From the NCBI GenBank assembly GCA_022184915.1, contig JAGTJU010000001.1, positions 62,001 through 126,000 of the forward strand: 64,000 nt of DNA, given 5' to 3'. This DNA comes from Myxococcales bacterium (lineage in GTDB: Bacteria; Myxococcota_A; Polyangia; Fen-1088). The position numbers and the translations under genes were made by a program. Positions 1-10,820 of the stretch are shown in pieces. Within the stretch, counting starts at the first letter, position 1, and every line of letters begins with the position of its first letter. Below the pieces are notes generated by a model, which saw only the letters and a program-made list of their open reading frames with translations, made no database searches and was not told the DNA's origin.

Positions 1-2
1 GC

Positions 3-431
3 GAGGGCCGCTCCCTTGGCTGGGAGGCGCTGGGCGCGCTCACCGGCCACGCGAGCAGCCGGGAGATCAAACGAGGCGAGGGGCACGCCCGCGGCCTGCG
101 CTGGGACACCTGGCTGATGCTGAGGCGGCGCTGGTCCCACGGGGCCTGGCTGGCGGGCGCCGGAGCGCGCCTGGCGGCCACACATTTCGAGGGCGAAGCC
201 GCCCTCGCGGGCGACGTGGGGCGTTCCTTCTGGAGCACAGGAGGCGGCCCCTTGCTGGGCCTCGGCGCCGAATGGCTCTTTCGGCAAGGGATGTTTGTGC
301 AGCTTCGCTACGAGCTCGGCCACAACCTCGTCGGTAGCGCCGGGCTCGACGAGGAGGGGCGGGACCTGGCGATGGAAGGCTTGTGGCACGGGCCCCGCCT
401 CTCGGTGGGTTGGGCGCCCGCGCGTCGCTGA
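3..431 (+). CDS. C-terminal part of an outer-membrane beta-barrel-like protein (cut by window edge)
   Basis: The reading frame is open from the first bases of the window, so the 5' end lies outside. The visible ~142 residues alternate polar and hydrophobic/aromatic residues with many Gly and Trp (GGGPLLGLGAEW, FVQLRYELGHN, PRLSVGWAP), as in beta-strands of outer-membrane barrels. No family was recognised. It ends convergently, about 10 bp from the stop of the RCC1-like lipoprotein gene. Confidence 0.45.
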   Translation, partial: EGRSLGWEALGALTGHASSREIKRGEGHARGLRWDTWLMLRRRWSHGAWLAGAGARLAATHFEGEAALAGDVGRSFWSTGGGPLLGLGAEWLFRQGMFVQLRYELGHNLVGSAGLDEEGRDLAMEGLWHGPRLSVGWAPARR

Positions 432-441
432 GGCCGCGGCC

Positions 442-1485
442 TCAAGGGCAAAGGTTCGGCGCCGTGGGCGTCGCGAGGTCCATGAAGCTGACCTCAGCGC
501 TTTCTTCGGACCCCTGAAGGTCCAGACCGGCCCAGCACCAGACCCGTCCTGCCCTGTCGAGCGCACAGTCGTTCCATCCCAGTGCCAGCGCCGCGGCGCT
601 CACCCCGGGAACCTCGGCGGGTGCAGACGGGCGGACCTCCTTCGAACAGATGACGCCGCCACTGGCCTTGACGACGCAAACCTGACCGCCCGGCCCGACC
701 TCCACGGCCGCGTTGTCGGTACCGAAAGCCGACACGGTCTCCGGGTGCCCCCCACCATTGGGCAAGGCCACTTCACCAGTGGGCAAAAGCAGCGCCCAGC
801 GGGACGCGCGTGCCGAAACGGCTGCCACCGCCTCGGGAAAACCCGTGAGCGTTTCAGGCGCAGGACCGCCAAAGCGCGTCCAAACGCCTTCCCGGCTAAG
901 CGCGACGACGCTCTGCTCACTGTCCCAGAAGACCTGGACCACGTCGGTGGCCAGCGGCAAGGGATCCCAAAAGGGGCCCCCCCAACAAGTGAGGGTGCCT
1001 GCAGACAGGGCGCAGATCCCTGCCCCCAAGGCCAGGTCGCCGCCCGCGAGCCCGAGCGGCAGAGGCTGGTCGCGTAGCATCGAACGGCCCTCCCGATCTG
1101 TGAAGCGAAGGACTCCCCAGCACTGCGCCTGCTTTCCGGGGGCGCGAAAAACGGCGCAAAACAGCGAATCGCTGCCGAGGACACGGGCCACGTCCTCGAG
1201 TTCGGGCAAAAGCACGGGGTTGGCCAGCGAGCGGAACGAGGCCGGAGACAAATGCCCGCTGTCGCCGTCCCCCCAGCACAGCACACGGCCGTCGTCCCGC
1301 GCCGCGCACATGGCCACCCCGGCCGCGGCGAGCGACACCGCCCGGCCCGAACAAACCTCCGGGGGCGCCGCGTCCCCGGGCACGGAATCGTCGTCGGTGG
1401 GCCCAGGCTCGATGAGCTGTGCGTACCGGCCGCACCCCACCAAGAGCGTGAGCGAAACGAGCGCGCTGTTGGTCAGCGAAGTCAT
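442..1485 (-). CDS. RCC1-repeat-like lipoprotein
   Basis: The start is placed at the second Met, which begins a clean lipoprotein signal ending in a LVGC lipobox; a longer version would only add an unlikely N-terminal tail. The mature part has spaced motifs of the VLCWGDGDSG / AQCWG / LTCWGG / VWCWAG type, the signature of RCC1-like beta-propeller repeats that are common in myxobacterial surface lipoproteins. About 347 aa. Role unknown, probably an exported outer-membrane-attached protein. The family call is from motif recognition only. Confidence 0.7.
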   Translation of the reverse strand: MTSLTNSALVSLTLLVGCGRYAQLIEPGPTDDDSVPGDAAPPEVCSGRAVSLAAAGVAMCAARDDGRVLCWGDGDSGHLSPASFRSLANPVLLPELEDVARVLGSDSLFCAVFRAPGKQAQCWGVLRFTDREGRSMLRDQPLPLGLAGGDLALGAGICALSAGTLTCWGGPFWDPLPLATDVVQVFWDSEQSVVALSREGVWTRFGGPAPETLTGFPEAVAAVSARASRWALLLPTGEVALPNGGGHPETVSAFGTDNAAVEVGPGGQVCVVKASGGVICSKEVRPSAPAEVPGVSAAALALGWNDCALDRAGRVWCWAGLDLQGSEESAEVSFMDLATPTAPNLCP

Positions 1486-1512
1486 GGGGGCGACGGAAGC
1501 ATGCCAGTTCAT

Positions 1513-1746
1513 GCGAATTGTTCTTCTTCACCTCTCTGAGTGGGCCGCCCGAGAGTTTTGGCTCACGTCGAATCGAGGCGTGTTTCTTCACTCTCGCCAA
1601 TCAAACAACCTTCACGCCCTTCATGGTGACCGCAAAGTGGCGCATCTGCGTTCGATGGGACGGCGGAGCTCACGACGTAGAGCTTCTGCATCATCACTGA
1701 CAGGAGACCCATGGCCTCGATACGTTAGGCCCACGCGCGGGCGCTC
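1513..1746. other. Intergenic region, nothing recognised
   Basis: About 230 bp lie between the start of the RCC1-like gene and the stop of the M15 peptidase gene, both on the minus strand. It should hold the promoter of the RCC1-like gene. No RNA gene, repeat or clear terminator hairpin was seen. Confidence 0.3.
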
Positions 1747-2520
1747 CTAGCCGCCATCCGGCGCCCAGCACCGTGCGTCCAGCAACTCGGGCCGGTACTC
1801 GAAGTGAAAGGTGTCGTAGTGATACCAGCGGCCGCCCCAGATGAACCCTTCGGCCTCGAAGGCGTCCACGATCTCCTGGGGCAGCTGGTGCGACCAGGAG
1901 GTGCGGCGGGGGTGGTCCCACCGCCAGTAGTGGCCCTGGGACGGATCGAGATCGAGGGCGATGCCGTAAGCGTGAGCGCTGGGGCGTTCGGTGCCGGCGA
2001 CGTTGCGCGGGTTGTAGACGCCACCGAAGCGGCGCAACCAGCGGGCCAGCTCGGGACGCTGGGCAACCGCGGAGGCGAGGCGGCGCTCGACTCTTGCGAG
2101 CGGGCCGCCGAGCGCGCGGTGAACGGTGAGCCCAGTTCCGAGAAAGGGGATGCGAACCCGATCCCCTCGCGCGGGCGGCAAGCCATAAAGTGACTTCAGG
2201 AAGCTTTCCGAGCGAAAGCGTCCCGGGTCGTGCTGGGCGCGGTTCTCAATCTTTGTGGGACCGGTCTCGTAGCGTGGCACGAAGGTGTCTTCGAGATCGG
2301 CCCCGGCGAGTCTCTCCTCGAACGACTTGACCTTGCCGTCATCGAACGGAACGGAGGCGCCGTCCGAGAGTTTTGCGTACCAGGTCTGCCCCTCCCGGGC
2401 GATCTGCAGAGGGTAGTGGTGTTCCAAACAACTGAGGCCTGCCGGGGGGGACTGGGTTGAGCGAGGCGCTGGGCTCGCCAGCGCGAACGCCAGCGATAGG
2501 GCTCCAGGCAGCGCCCTCAC
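1747..2520 (-). CDS. M15-family D,D-carboxypeptidase-like protein (VanY/peptidase_M15 fold)
   Basis: 257 aa with an N-terminal hydrophobic export signal. The zinc-peptidase motif SAHAYGIALD (SxHxxGxAxD) and the downstream WYHYDTFHFEYRPEL (HxxxFH region) are both present, as in peptidoglycan L,D/D,D-peptidases of the M15 group, which trim stem peptides in the periplasm. The GTG start overlaps the TGA of the upstream DUF4846 gene (GTGA), so the two are probably translationally coupled and act together on the cell envelope. Substrate is not known from sequence. Confidence 0.8.
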   Translation of the reverse strand: MRALPGALSLAFALASPAPRSTQSPPAGLSCLEHHYPLQIAREGQTWYAKLSDGASVPFDDGKVKSFEERLAGADLEDTFVPRYETGPTKIENRAQHDPGRFRSESFLKSLYGLPPARGDRVRIPFLGTGLTVHRALGGPLARVERRLASAVAQRPELARWLRRFGGVYNPRNVAGTERPSAHAYGIALDLDPSQGHYWRWDHPRRTSWSHQLPQEIVDAFEAEGFIWGGRWYHYDTFHFEYRPELLDARCWAPDGG

Positions 2521-3383
2521 CGTTTGAGCCTCGCCGCTTCACACCTGCGCGCTGGAAATCTGTGCAAAGAGCCTGCTGGGAAGATCCACTCCGGCGTGGT
2601 GAGCGCCGCCGTGGCCGAGCCACGGTACCAGGCATCGCTCTCACCCGGGCTTGCCAGGATGTGAATCTGTTGGGCGGGCATGTAGCTTTGGGCCAGCAAG
2701 TACACCCGATGTCCGTGCGCGTTGGCGGCCACGTCCATCACCACCACGGCGTGTCCAGGGAAGCCACCCTTGATGATCACGTCACCAGGCTCGATCACGT
2801 CCTGCCGAGATAGCTTGCGAAGCTCTCTGTGCAGCGAATACGAGCCCGCATACGTGAAGACGAGATTCAGATACTTGCGAAAGCCCGCGTAGCTCGAGTC
2901 CGGGCGAGCCTCCGGAACGAACGCAAGGCTCCGCCCCTGCTTTTGGGGTCTGAGCCCGGCGGCCCAGTCGAGCCAGACCGCATCCGTACCGTCCGTGAAC
3001 CGGAAACAGATCTCGTTCGGGCGTCCCGTCGCAAGAAGGTATTCGGCTCGCAGGCGCATGATGGCGTCGGCGCACTGCTGCAGGTCTCGGGTCCCCACAT
3101 CCACGTCCAAGACCGCCGCCTGGGCGCCTTGGTTGCCCTTCAAACGCCCGTTGAAGAGCTTCACCTCCGGTCGGCCCGGGAGCAGCGGCAAGTTTCGGAG
3201 CCAGGCCCCGAAGCTGTCCTCTGCAACGGGGACCCGGATGTACCCTTTTGGGGGCACGAAGCGTTGTGAGACCGTTTCGGCGCTCCCTTGCGTCTGCCAC
3301 GGGTGAGCGTGCTCTTGTGCGAGAGCAACACGCCCGAACAATATGCCCGAGAGGGCGAAGACACCAAGCGCCGAAATCTTCAC
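2517..3383 (-). CDS. DUF4846 family exported protein
   Basis: Matches the DUF4846 pattern: GYIRVP near the start, SFGAWLRNLPL, KLFNGRLKGNQ, VLDVDVGTRDLQQCADAIMRL and a C-terminal GDVIIKGGFPGHAVVVMDVA. The GTG start gives a typical signal peptide with an early Lys, a hydrophobic core and cleavage after ALA; an upstream ATG would add 11 residues. Function of the family is unknown. The coupled M15 peptidase directly downstream suggests a cell-wall job. Confidence 0.75.
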   Translation of the reverse strand: MKISALGVFALSGILFGRVALAQEHAHPWQTQGSAETVSQRFVPPKGYIRVPVAEDSFGAWLRNLPLLPGRPEVKLFNGRLKGNQGAQAAVLDVDVGTRDLQQCADAIMRLRAEYLLATGRPNEICFRFTDGTDAVWLDWAAGLRPQKQGRSLAFVPEARPDSSYAGFRKYLNLVFTYAGSYSLHRELRKLSRQDVIEPGDVIIKGGFPGHAVVVMDVAANAHGHRVYLLAQSYMPAQQIHILASPGESDAWYRGSATAALTTPEWIFPAGSLHRFPARRCEAARLKR

Positions 3384-3437
3384 AATCTCTTGACCATGCC
3401 ACGGGGGCAGGACCACGCCCAGCCCCCCGCGGGATCG

Positions 3438-5105
3438 TCAGACGGGAAGAGGCGCACAGGGCTCGCCGGGTTCGTCGACCTTGCCGTTTTTGTCGTTGTC
3501 TATTTGGTCCGTCTCGCACGAGGAGACGGGCGGCGCGCAGGGCTCGCCGGGCTCGTCGATTTTGCCGTTTTTGTCGTTGTCTATTTGGTCCGTCTCGCAC
3601 GAGGAGACGGGGGGGCCGCAGGACTCGTCGGCTTCGTCGACGATGCCATCGCGGTCGTTGTCGAAGCCGTCTTTGTAGCAGGGCAAGGGTGGTGCACAGG
3701 GCTCACCGGGCTCGTCGATCTTGCCGTTGTTGTCATTGTCGATCTGGTCCTTGTCACAGGAGGTGAGCGGAGGGCCGCAGGGCTCACCTGGTTCGTCGAC
3801 CTTGCCGTTTTGGTCGTTGTCGATCTGATCTTTGTCGCAAGAGGAAACCGGAGGCCCGCAGGGCTCGTCGGCTTCGTCGACGATGCCGTCGCGGTCGTTG
3901 TCGAAGCCGTCTTTGTAGCAGGGCAGGGGCGGGCCGCAGGGCTCACCTGGTTCGTCGACCTTGCCGTTTTGGTCGTTGTCGATCTGATCTTTGTCGCAAG
4001 AGGAAACCGGAGGCCCGCAGGGCTCGTCGGCTTCGTCGACGATGCCGTCGCGGTCGTTGTCGAAGCCGTCTTTGTTGCAGGGCAGGGGCGGCGCGCAGGG
4101 CTCACCGGGTTCGTCGACCTTGCCGTTTTGGTCATTGTCGATCTGGTCCTTGTCACAAGAGGAGACGGGGGGCCCACAGGGCTCGTCGGCTTCGTCGACG
4201 ATGCCGTCGCGGTCGTTGTCGATGCCGTCCTTGTAGCAGGGCAAGGGTGGTGCACAGGGCTCACCTGGTTCGTCGACCTTGCCGTTTTGGTCGTTGTCGA
4301 TCTGGTCCTTGTCACACGCGGAGACGGGGGGCCCACAGGGCTCGTCGGCTTCGTCGACGGTGCCGTCGCGGTCGTTGTCGAAGCCGTCCTTGTAGCAGGG
4401 CAGGGGCGGCGCGCAGGGCTCACCGGGTTCGTCGACCTTGCCGTTGTTGTCGTTGTCGACCTGGTCCTTGTCGCAAGAGGAGACAGGGGGCCCGCAGGGC
4501 TCGTCGGCTTCGTCGACGATGCCATCGCGGTCGTTGTCGAAGCCGTCTTTGTTGCAGGGCAGGGGCGGCGCGCAGGGCTCACCGGGCTCGTCGACCTTGC
4601 CGTTGTTGTCGTTGTCGATCTGGTCCTTGTCACAAGAGGAGACGGGGGGGGGCGCAGGGCTCGTCGGCTTCGTCGACGGTGCCGTCACGGTCGTTGTCGA
4701 AGCCGTCTTTGTTGCAGGGCAAGGGTGGTGCACAAGGCTCACCGGGTTCGTCGACCTTGCCGTTGTTGTCGTTGTCGATCTGGTCCTTGTCACAAGAGGA
4801 GACGGGGGGACCACAGGGCTCGTCGGCTTCGTCGACGGTGCCGTCACGGTCGTTGTCGAAGCCGTCTTTGTTGCAGGGCAGGGGCGGCGCGCAGGGCTCA
4901 CCGGGTTCGTCGACCTTGCCGTTCTTGTCATTGTCGACCTGATCTTTGTCACAGGTCATGGGGGGGCCGCAGGGCTCACCGGGCTCGTCGACCTTGCCGT
5001 TTTTATCGTTGTCGACCTGGTCTTTGTCGCAGGCAGGGGGGCGGTGCGCAGGGCTCACCGGGTTCGTCGACCTTGCCGTTTTTATCGTTGTCCACCTTGT
5101 CTGCG
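3438..5105 (-). repeat. ~77-bp tandem repeat array encoding Cys/Asp-rich units
   Basis: About 21 near-identical units of 75-81 bp within the MopE-type gene, alternating between a CDKDQ unit and a C(Y/N)KDGFDNDRDG unit. Adjacent units are close to identical at DNA level, so copy number probably varies by slippage or recombination and may be wrong in the assembly. Confidence 0.85.
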
Positions 5106-8100
5106 TCGCAGAAAGTGCAGGTCAGTCCGTTGTCGGCCTGGCCGTCGCAGTCGTCGTCCTGGCGGTTGCACACCTCTGGGTTGGGTCGGCAGCCCGTGGG
5201 GAAGTTGCACTTGCCGCCGTTGTTGGCAGACACCAGGCGATGCTCCTGCACCCGGGTCATCCGGGTCTCCTCGTCGAACATCGAGAAGCTGAGCCGGTCG
5301 GCCTTGCGGGTCACGTTCTCGAGGAGGTGCTCTTCGATCGCGCCGGTGTCCGGGTTGGGAAGGCGCGCGACGAGTGTATTCGCGCTCTTCATTTGCCAGG
5401 TGCCTTCGTTGTGCCAGCAGTAAGGGGCCGCCTTCGGGTCGTAGTTCAGCACGCCCTTGGGGGCCGACAACAGCACCACCACGCCGTCCTTGCGCAGCTC
5501 GAAGCCTTCCATGTCCAGCTGCTGGCAGTCCGTGAACTTCGTGGGATCGTCCGTCGCCCGTGGCTTTGCGCACTCGAAGTAAATGCCGATCAGGGGCAGA
5601 GCACACACGTCGTCCTCATCGACCTGCGCGTCGCAGTCGTTGTCGCGTGCGTCGCAAAGCTCGGGGCTCGCCGGCGCGGGCGTTCCGCTGCACAGGGTAC
5701 GGTAGCCGTCGGGGCTGCAGACCAGTTTGGCTGAAGCCTGACAAACGCCGATGCCCACGGTGCACGAGCCCTCGAGGTTGAAGGTTTCGTCGATCTTGCC
5801 GTCGCAGTTGTCGTCCCGACCGTTGCAGAGCTCGCGGGCGTCGGAGAACACGTAGCGATCCGTGTCGTCACAGTCGCAGCTTCCCGTGTTGCTGCCGTCG
5901 CAGGCGGCGTAGCCGTCACCGTCGCAGTCGCCCCGGGCAATGCGGCCATCGCAGTTCTCGTCGATGTCGTTGCCGCAGATCTCCACCGCGTCAGGGTTGA
6001 TCGCGCGGTTTGCGTCGTTGCAGTCTTCTCCCGGGCCCATGCCGGCCGAGAAACCGTCTCCATCGGTATCGATGCGCGATGGCGCCTTTTCCCCGCACGA
6101 TGATGCGTGCGTACTCAGGCGGTGTGGTGAACTCGCCGTCGGAAGCCGTGGCGCGCACCTCGATGAGCCCCGCCTCGGTGGGCTTGATGACGATCTCGCT
6201 GCGGTCTGCGGTGCTTGTAGGGTCTGGCACCAGGGGGGCTCCCTGTCCGTCTTGTTCGGGCAGTGAAGCAAAGGAGAAGGTCAAGGGTTTGCCTTCGGGA
6301 TCCCGCGCGCGCATCACGAGGCGCACCGAGTCTCCCAGGAGGATGTCAGCCACGGGGGGAGAGAGGAAGGCGTCCTCGGGGGGGCGGTTGACGTCGACGG
6401 GCAACGCCGCCACTTCGACCGAGCCCGGAAGGCCCCACTCTTTTCCGTCGAACGCGCGACAGGCCACGACATACTTGCCTTCACGGCCCAGCACCAAGCG
6501 GCCCGACTCGCCAGATCCCGAGACCAGGCCCGAGTCCACGAGCACGTCATCAGCCGCCGAGGCAGGATCCGCGCCAGGATTCAGCAAGCCCCAGTGCACG
6601 GTGAGCGCTTCGAGAGGGGTCTCACGGTCCGCGACCACCGCCTTGAGCCCCACGGTATCCCCCACGAGCCCGCTGTCCGCGCTGGCGAAGGGACGACATG
6701 CAGGGGGCGTATTCACGATCGGGGGCGCGGCCACGTCGATGGCGAACGACTGGCTGAGGGTATCTCCGCCCACCTCGGCGCTGAACACCACGACGTAGCG
6801 TCCGGGCTTTCCGGCCGAAAAGATGCGGGCCTGCGGCTCACCGGGCGCGTCTGCCAGGCTGGCGTCTCCCGCGTTCCACTGCGCCTTGGGCATGCCGTCC
6901 GCATTGACCACGGTGGCCGAGAGCTTCACGGCCTGTCCCACCAAGGTCGACACGAGCTCGAGCGGCTCGGCCACGATCGCGGGCTTCTGTCGCCCGTCTT
7001 CGGCGTCGAAGGTTCCGAGCAGCTGATCACAGTCTTCGTCGAACGTGGCGGCACGGGCGGAAGGCGTGCTGCCCGGTAGAGGGTAGGTCTGCACCAGCGA
7101 CATGCCAAGGTCGTCGATGGCGGTGGGCTCGGTGGAGCGATCGTCGGGGAAATAGATCAAGTGCACGCGGGTGCCTACCGAAAGGCCCTCGCGCGGCACG
7201 TCGGTGAACAAGGCATGCGCCGTGGCGCCCGAGAGCCGCTTCCACACCTCACCCTCGTTCCCCCGCAAGCGCAGGATACGTACGGGACTCGATGACGTTG
7301 CCGAGCGCATCCACCACGGTGACGCGTGCAACACCCTCTTCGTTCACGAAGAGCGAGGCGGTCATGACCTTGCGATCGAGCAGCACGCGGGCGTCGTCAT
7401 CGCCCTCGTGAAGTTCGTAGACGTACACCACACGCAAGGTGCCGCGGAACTGCCCTGTCGCAAGGAGGTCCGCCAGACTCACCGTCTTGACCGGCATGCC
7501 TTCGGCGTTCATCTCCAGGGCGCCCGGGACAAGCGCCTTCATCTCGTCGGAAAGGTTGTTGATGGCCGCCACGGGAAGCTCGGCGGTCGTGGCCTCGAGC
7601 ACGCTGTGTGCGGACAAGCGCCCCTCACAGCGGGGCGGCGCCGGCATGACGCCCAGACTGGTGGCCACCGAAAGGCTACCTTCGGCGGCCATGTACATCG
7701 AGAAGTGAGAGGCCTTGGCGAACACCAGCTTGTTCTCGACGTCCACGCCCAGCACTTCCACGGGCCTCCCCCCAGCGCCCCGCGTGAGGGTTGTAGGTGA
7801 AGGCGCCCGTTTTTCCGGGGTTCATTTGCCCATCGAAGGGCAAGGCCACCGTGGCACGGCGTCGGAACACGGTACCCGACGGACCGAAGTCCACCACGGG
7901 CCCGGCGCCTCGATAGCCCACGCGCTGGGGGGCGCGGCTCACCTCGTTGACGGAGACGTTGGTATCGACCGAAACGGCCCCCACCGGCAGCGACACACCT
8001 GCCCGGCGCACCAGGCTGGTCTCGGATTGCACCACCACCTGGGTGGGCTCGGTGGGCGTCACCAGACGCGCTGCCCTTTGCAGGGGCGTAGCCACCGTGA

Positions 8101-8605
8101 GCGGATAGCTTTGGCGCACGAGCGTGTCGCCCACCTGCGCTTCCAGCACCACCGTATGCGCGCCTGCGGGCAGCGTGTTGGCCTCGGCGATCAAGCGCCG
8201 CTCGCGCACGAGCAGGCCGGGGGGCGCCTGGACGATGCGCCATTCCGTATCGCCCGCGCCGGAGTGCTTGGGCATGTATGAGTACTCTTCGTTCGACAGC
8301 ACGAACGAAGGGGGCACCGAGAGCATCTGAGCTCTCCGTGCAGCCAACACCACCCCGCCCGTATCACCAAGCGCAGCGTCCCAGGGCGAAGGCGGGTTCA
8401 TGGGGTCGGCGTCTTGTCCGGGCCCCGGTGGCACCACACTGGCGTCCAGGTCGGGCGGCAAGGGGGCGCCGTCCACCCCCACGGGAGGGCTCGAGGAGCC
8501 ACATGCCGTCATGAGCGCGGCGAGAAGTAGCCGCGCGAGTTTCGTTGCCCCATACCCACCCTGTTGACCCTTCGTCCCTGCCGCAACTGACTGGCCGTCG
8601 CTCAT
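3438..8605 (-). CDS. Long MopE-type repeat lipoprotein, reading frame broken five times
   Basis: Six consecutive overlapping minus-strand frames join into one protein of about 1720 aa. It starts with a lipoprotein signal (LMTAC lipobox), then beta-rich PKD/Ig-like modules, then a MopE-type putative metal-binding block (DTDGDGF..EDCNDAN, CDGRIARGDCDGDG, CNGRDDNCDGKIDE), and ends in about 21 tandem ~26-aa acidic repeats of two alternating kinds (CDKDQIDNDQNGKVDEPGEP and CYKDGFDNDRDGIVDEADEP). The DxDxDG loops suggest calcium binding outside the cell. The frame changes near 7770, 7262, 6091, 5038 and 4648, each in a C, G or T/C run, and homology continues straight across, so sequencing indels are more likely than a real pseudogene. 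Confidence 0.75.
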
Positions 8606-8811
8606 GCGTGTGTCCCACCCTGTGAATGTTCGTCGTGAGCGCGTCGGGCGCGGGCTGGCGAGACGTACGGAAACCCGTGAGAGCGAAGCTTCGCTCCATC
8701 GTCTGCCAGGCCGAGCTCTTCGCAGCCCCCTTGCGATCGACGGGGGGCTCTAGCGTCTTGAGCTGCGCGGCTACACAAACGCCGGGGCGACCCGCAAATG
8801 AACCAGGCAGG

Positions 8812-10158
8812 TCATCGGCTCGTCGGGCTACTTGACGGGGAAGAAGGACTTGCGTTCTGCCCGGCGGCTTCGTGCTGCAGGCGGTAGAGGTTCACGAAGG
8901 ACACAAGCACCAGGGCTGCCGTGGGCGTGACCTGTACCAACAAACGGTTGAGCAGCGTGCCGTTCCACGCAAAGAGGCGCACGCGTTCGGGACCCACCAG
9001 CAATGCCCCCAGGAGTACACCCACTTGCAAGCACCAAGCTGCCGCCAGGAAGCGGGCCTGGCGTCTTTGCAGGTTTGCAGGGTCGGGGCTCCCGAAGTGT
9101 GGCACGACCAGCAACAGGGCCGCGGCGGCTGCCGTGAGAGGCCACAGAAGGCCCCACGACAAAGGATCGAGCGCCTCCGCGATGAACGTGCGCGCCAGAG
9201 GAAAGGCGGCTGACGGCGTGAAGTACCCGAGCGAATGGTCGGCGTTCGAAAGTCCTCGCTGAGCGAGCGCAACACGCCAGGTGGCGAAGGTGGCAAGCGA
9301 AGCACCCAGCGCGGATAGGGCTGGGCCTCGCAGCCCGCGGGGGCCGAACATCCAGGCGGCGCAGGTTACCGCCACCACGTGGCCCGTACCTTCGTCTTTG
9401 AAACCGCAGAGCACGATCGCGAGCGCCGCGGGCACGAAGAAGGGAATCCGAGACCCCTCCTGCTCGCGCGCGAGCAAGGAGAGCGCGAGGGCGGCCGCCA
9501 AGAGGCCCACGGGCGCATCGGCGTAGACGAGCCGTGCGTGCACCAGGAACAACGGTGCAGCAAAGGCGAGCCCCAACGCACCGCACGCCAGCGCCGTCCA
9601 GCGCCTGCGCGGGTGTGGCTGCCACAGCCCCGAAGCGGCGAGCGTGAGGCCGAACGCCCCGAAGCAGAGCCACTTGCCGACACCGAAGGCGAGGGTCAGC
9701 GGCAGAAGCTGCGGCGAGGGGCTGAGCCAGCCGGGCAGCAGCGACCAGAGCAAAGGGTACCCCGCCGGGAACACCTCGTGCCCGGGCTCGAGCGCCGCCG
9801 CGGTCAGTGCACCGAAGCCCCCGCGCGCTTCGATCTGAGCCTTCGAGACCCACACGAACTCGTCCCAGGCGAGCGGCGTCAAGGGCCGAAGCTGGGCGAG
9901 TGCCCCGAGGGCCATGAAGCTCACCGCCACCCAACAGGTCTGCCGCGACAGCGCGGGTGCGCCTCGCGCGCGCGGGCGCGGTCCGAACGCGGGAGCCAGG
10001 ACGCAGGCAAGCGCGATCGCCGCACCCCAGATCGAGCGCATGGATGTGAGGTAGAGCACAGCGATCCCCAAGAGGACCCAGGCGTAAGGTGCCTGCACAC
10101 GTTCGAGCCGCACGACGCAGGAAGCCCGCGCACGTTTGGGGGTGTCGGCCTCGGTCAT
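8812..10158 (-). CDS. Polytopic membrane protein, GT-C/GT39-like glycosyltransferase
   Basis: 448 aa with about ten hydrophobic membrane segments. After the first helices a short loop carries LAWDEFVW, an acidic motif placed where GT-C mannosyltransferases have their catalytic Asp/Glu, followed by a loop with HEVFPAGYPLLW. This supports a lipid-linked-sugar transferase acting on the outer face of the inner membrane, but acceptor and sugar cannot be told. ATG overlaps the stop of the small membrane-protein gene upstream (ATGA). The C-terminus is Ser/Pro-rich. Confidence 0.6.
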   Translation of the reverse strand: MTEADTPKRARASCVVRLERVQAPYAWVLLGIAVLYLTSMRSIWGAAIALACVLAPAFGPRPRARGAPALSRQTCWVAVSFMALGALAQLRPLTPLAWDEFVWVSKAQIEARGGFGALTAAALEPGHEVFPAGYPLLWSLLPGWLSPSPQLLPLTLAFGVGKWLCFGAFGLTLAASGLWQPHPRRRWTALACGALGLAFAAPLFLVHARLVYADAPVGLLAAALALSLLAREQEGSRIPFFVPAALAIVLCGFKDEGTGHVVAVTCAAWMFGPRGLRGPALSALGASLATFATWRVALAQRGLSNADHSLGYFTPSAAFPLARTFIAEALDPLSWGLLWPLTAAAAALLLVVPHFGSPDPANLQRRQARFLAAAWCLQVGVLLGALLVGPERVRLFAWNGTLLNRLLVQVTPTAALVLVSFVNLYRLQHEAAGQNASPSSPSSSPTSR

Positions 10159-10731
10159 GGGCGTCGGCGTGCCGGCGGGAGGCTTGCGCGCGCGAGGGAC
10201 GGGGGGGCCCCGCAGATGACCCTCTCGCCGCGCCGCTCGCAGGGGGCGCCCGAGAACGCGTTGGCCTCGAACACCGCCTTGCCACCCGCGGCGCGGTTCT
10301 TCGCATCACAGGCCAGGTACACGAGCTGGGCGAGCGGCTGGCACGCGGAGCATTCGTCCCGTTCTATGTCCACACACGCAAGGCCCTCACCCACCTCGGC
10401 GAAGGCCGCCATGCGGCTGCGCACCTGCGCGGCCGTGGCAGCGGCGTGAAAAGGGGAGTCGGCACGCACGAAGATCAGCAGCAGGATCCCCGGTACCCGC
10501 GGCACCGAGCGCACACGCGACCGCCGTGAGTAGGCGGACGGCGTGAACCCGAGGGGCCCTGGCGTCTCGAGTGAGGGCCTGATGTAGGCAGACGATGCAA
10601 AGCAGGGCCAGGAGTACTGTGCCTACACGCAGCCAGGCGGCGCTGGCTCCCGCCAACCGACATGTACGGTTCGCGCCATCGATCACGAACGCAGCGGGGT
10701 CTGACAGACAGTCGAATGCGAAGGCAGCCAT
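10155..10731 (-). CDS. Small two-helix membrane protein, one frameshift
   Basis: Two overlapping frames fit together: the first gives an N-terminal helix (WLRVGTVLLALLCIVCLHQAL) and starts a second (LLTAVACALGAAG), which the other frame completes (ILLLIFVRADSPF). The switch is at the CCCC run near 10488-10491. The C-terminal part is a soluble domain with paired cysteines (CVDIERDECSAC, CERRGERVIC). Coupled by ATGA overlap to the GT-C-like gene. No family recognised. Confidence 0.55.
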
Positions 10732-10820
10732 GGCGTCCGAGGGTCGGACGATTGTATGCGCGCAATCACGACCGGCAATCCTGGTTTGCGGTCAGCGTCC
10801 GCGCCGCGAGCTTTGTGCCC

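Noticed and set aside
3438-5105. CRISPR or intergenic repeat array
   Set aside because: The ~77-bp units are coding, with conserved Cys/Asp pattern across the array.
3288-5423. Plus-strand 711-aa Val-rich open frame
   Set aside because: Antisense shadow of the MopE repeats; low-complexity VVVDLVLV pattern is produced by the complementary Asp codons.
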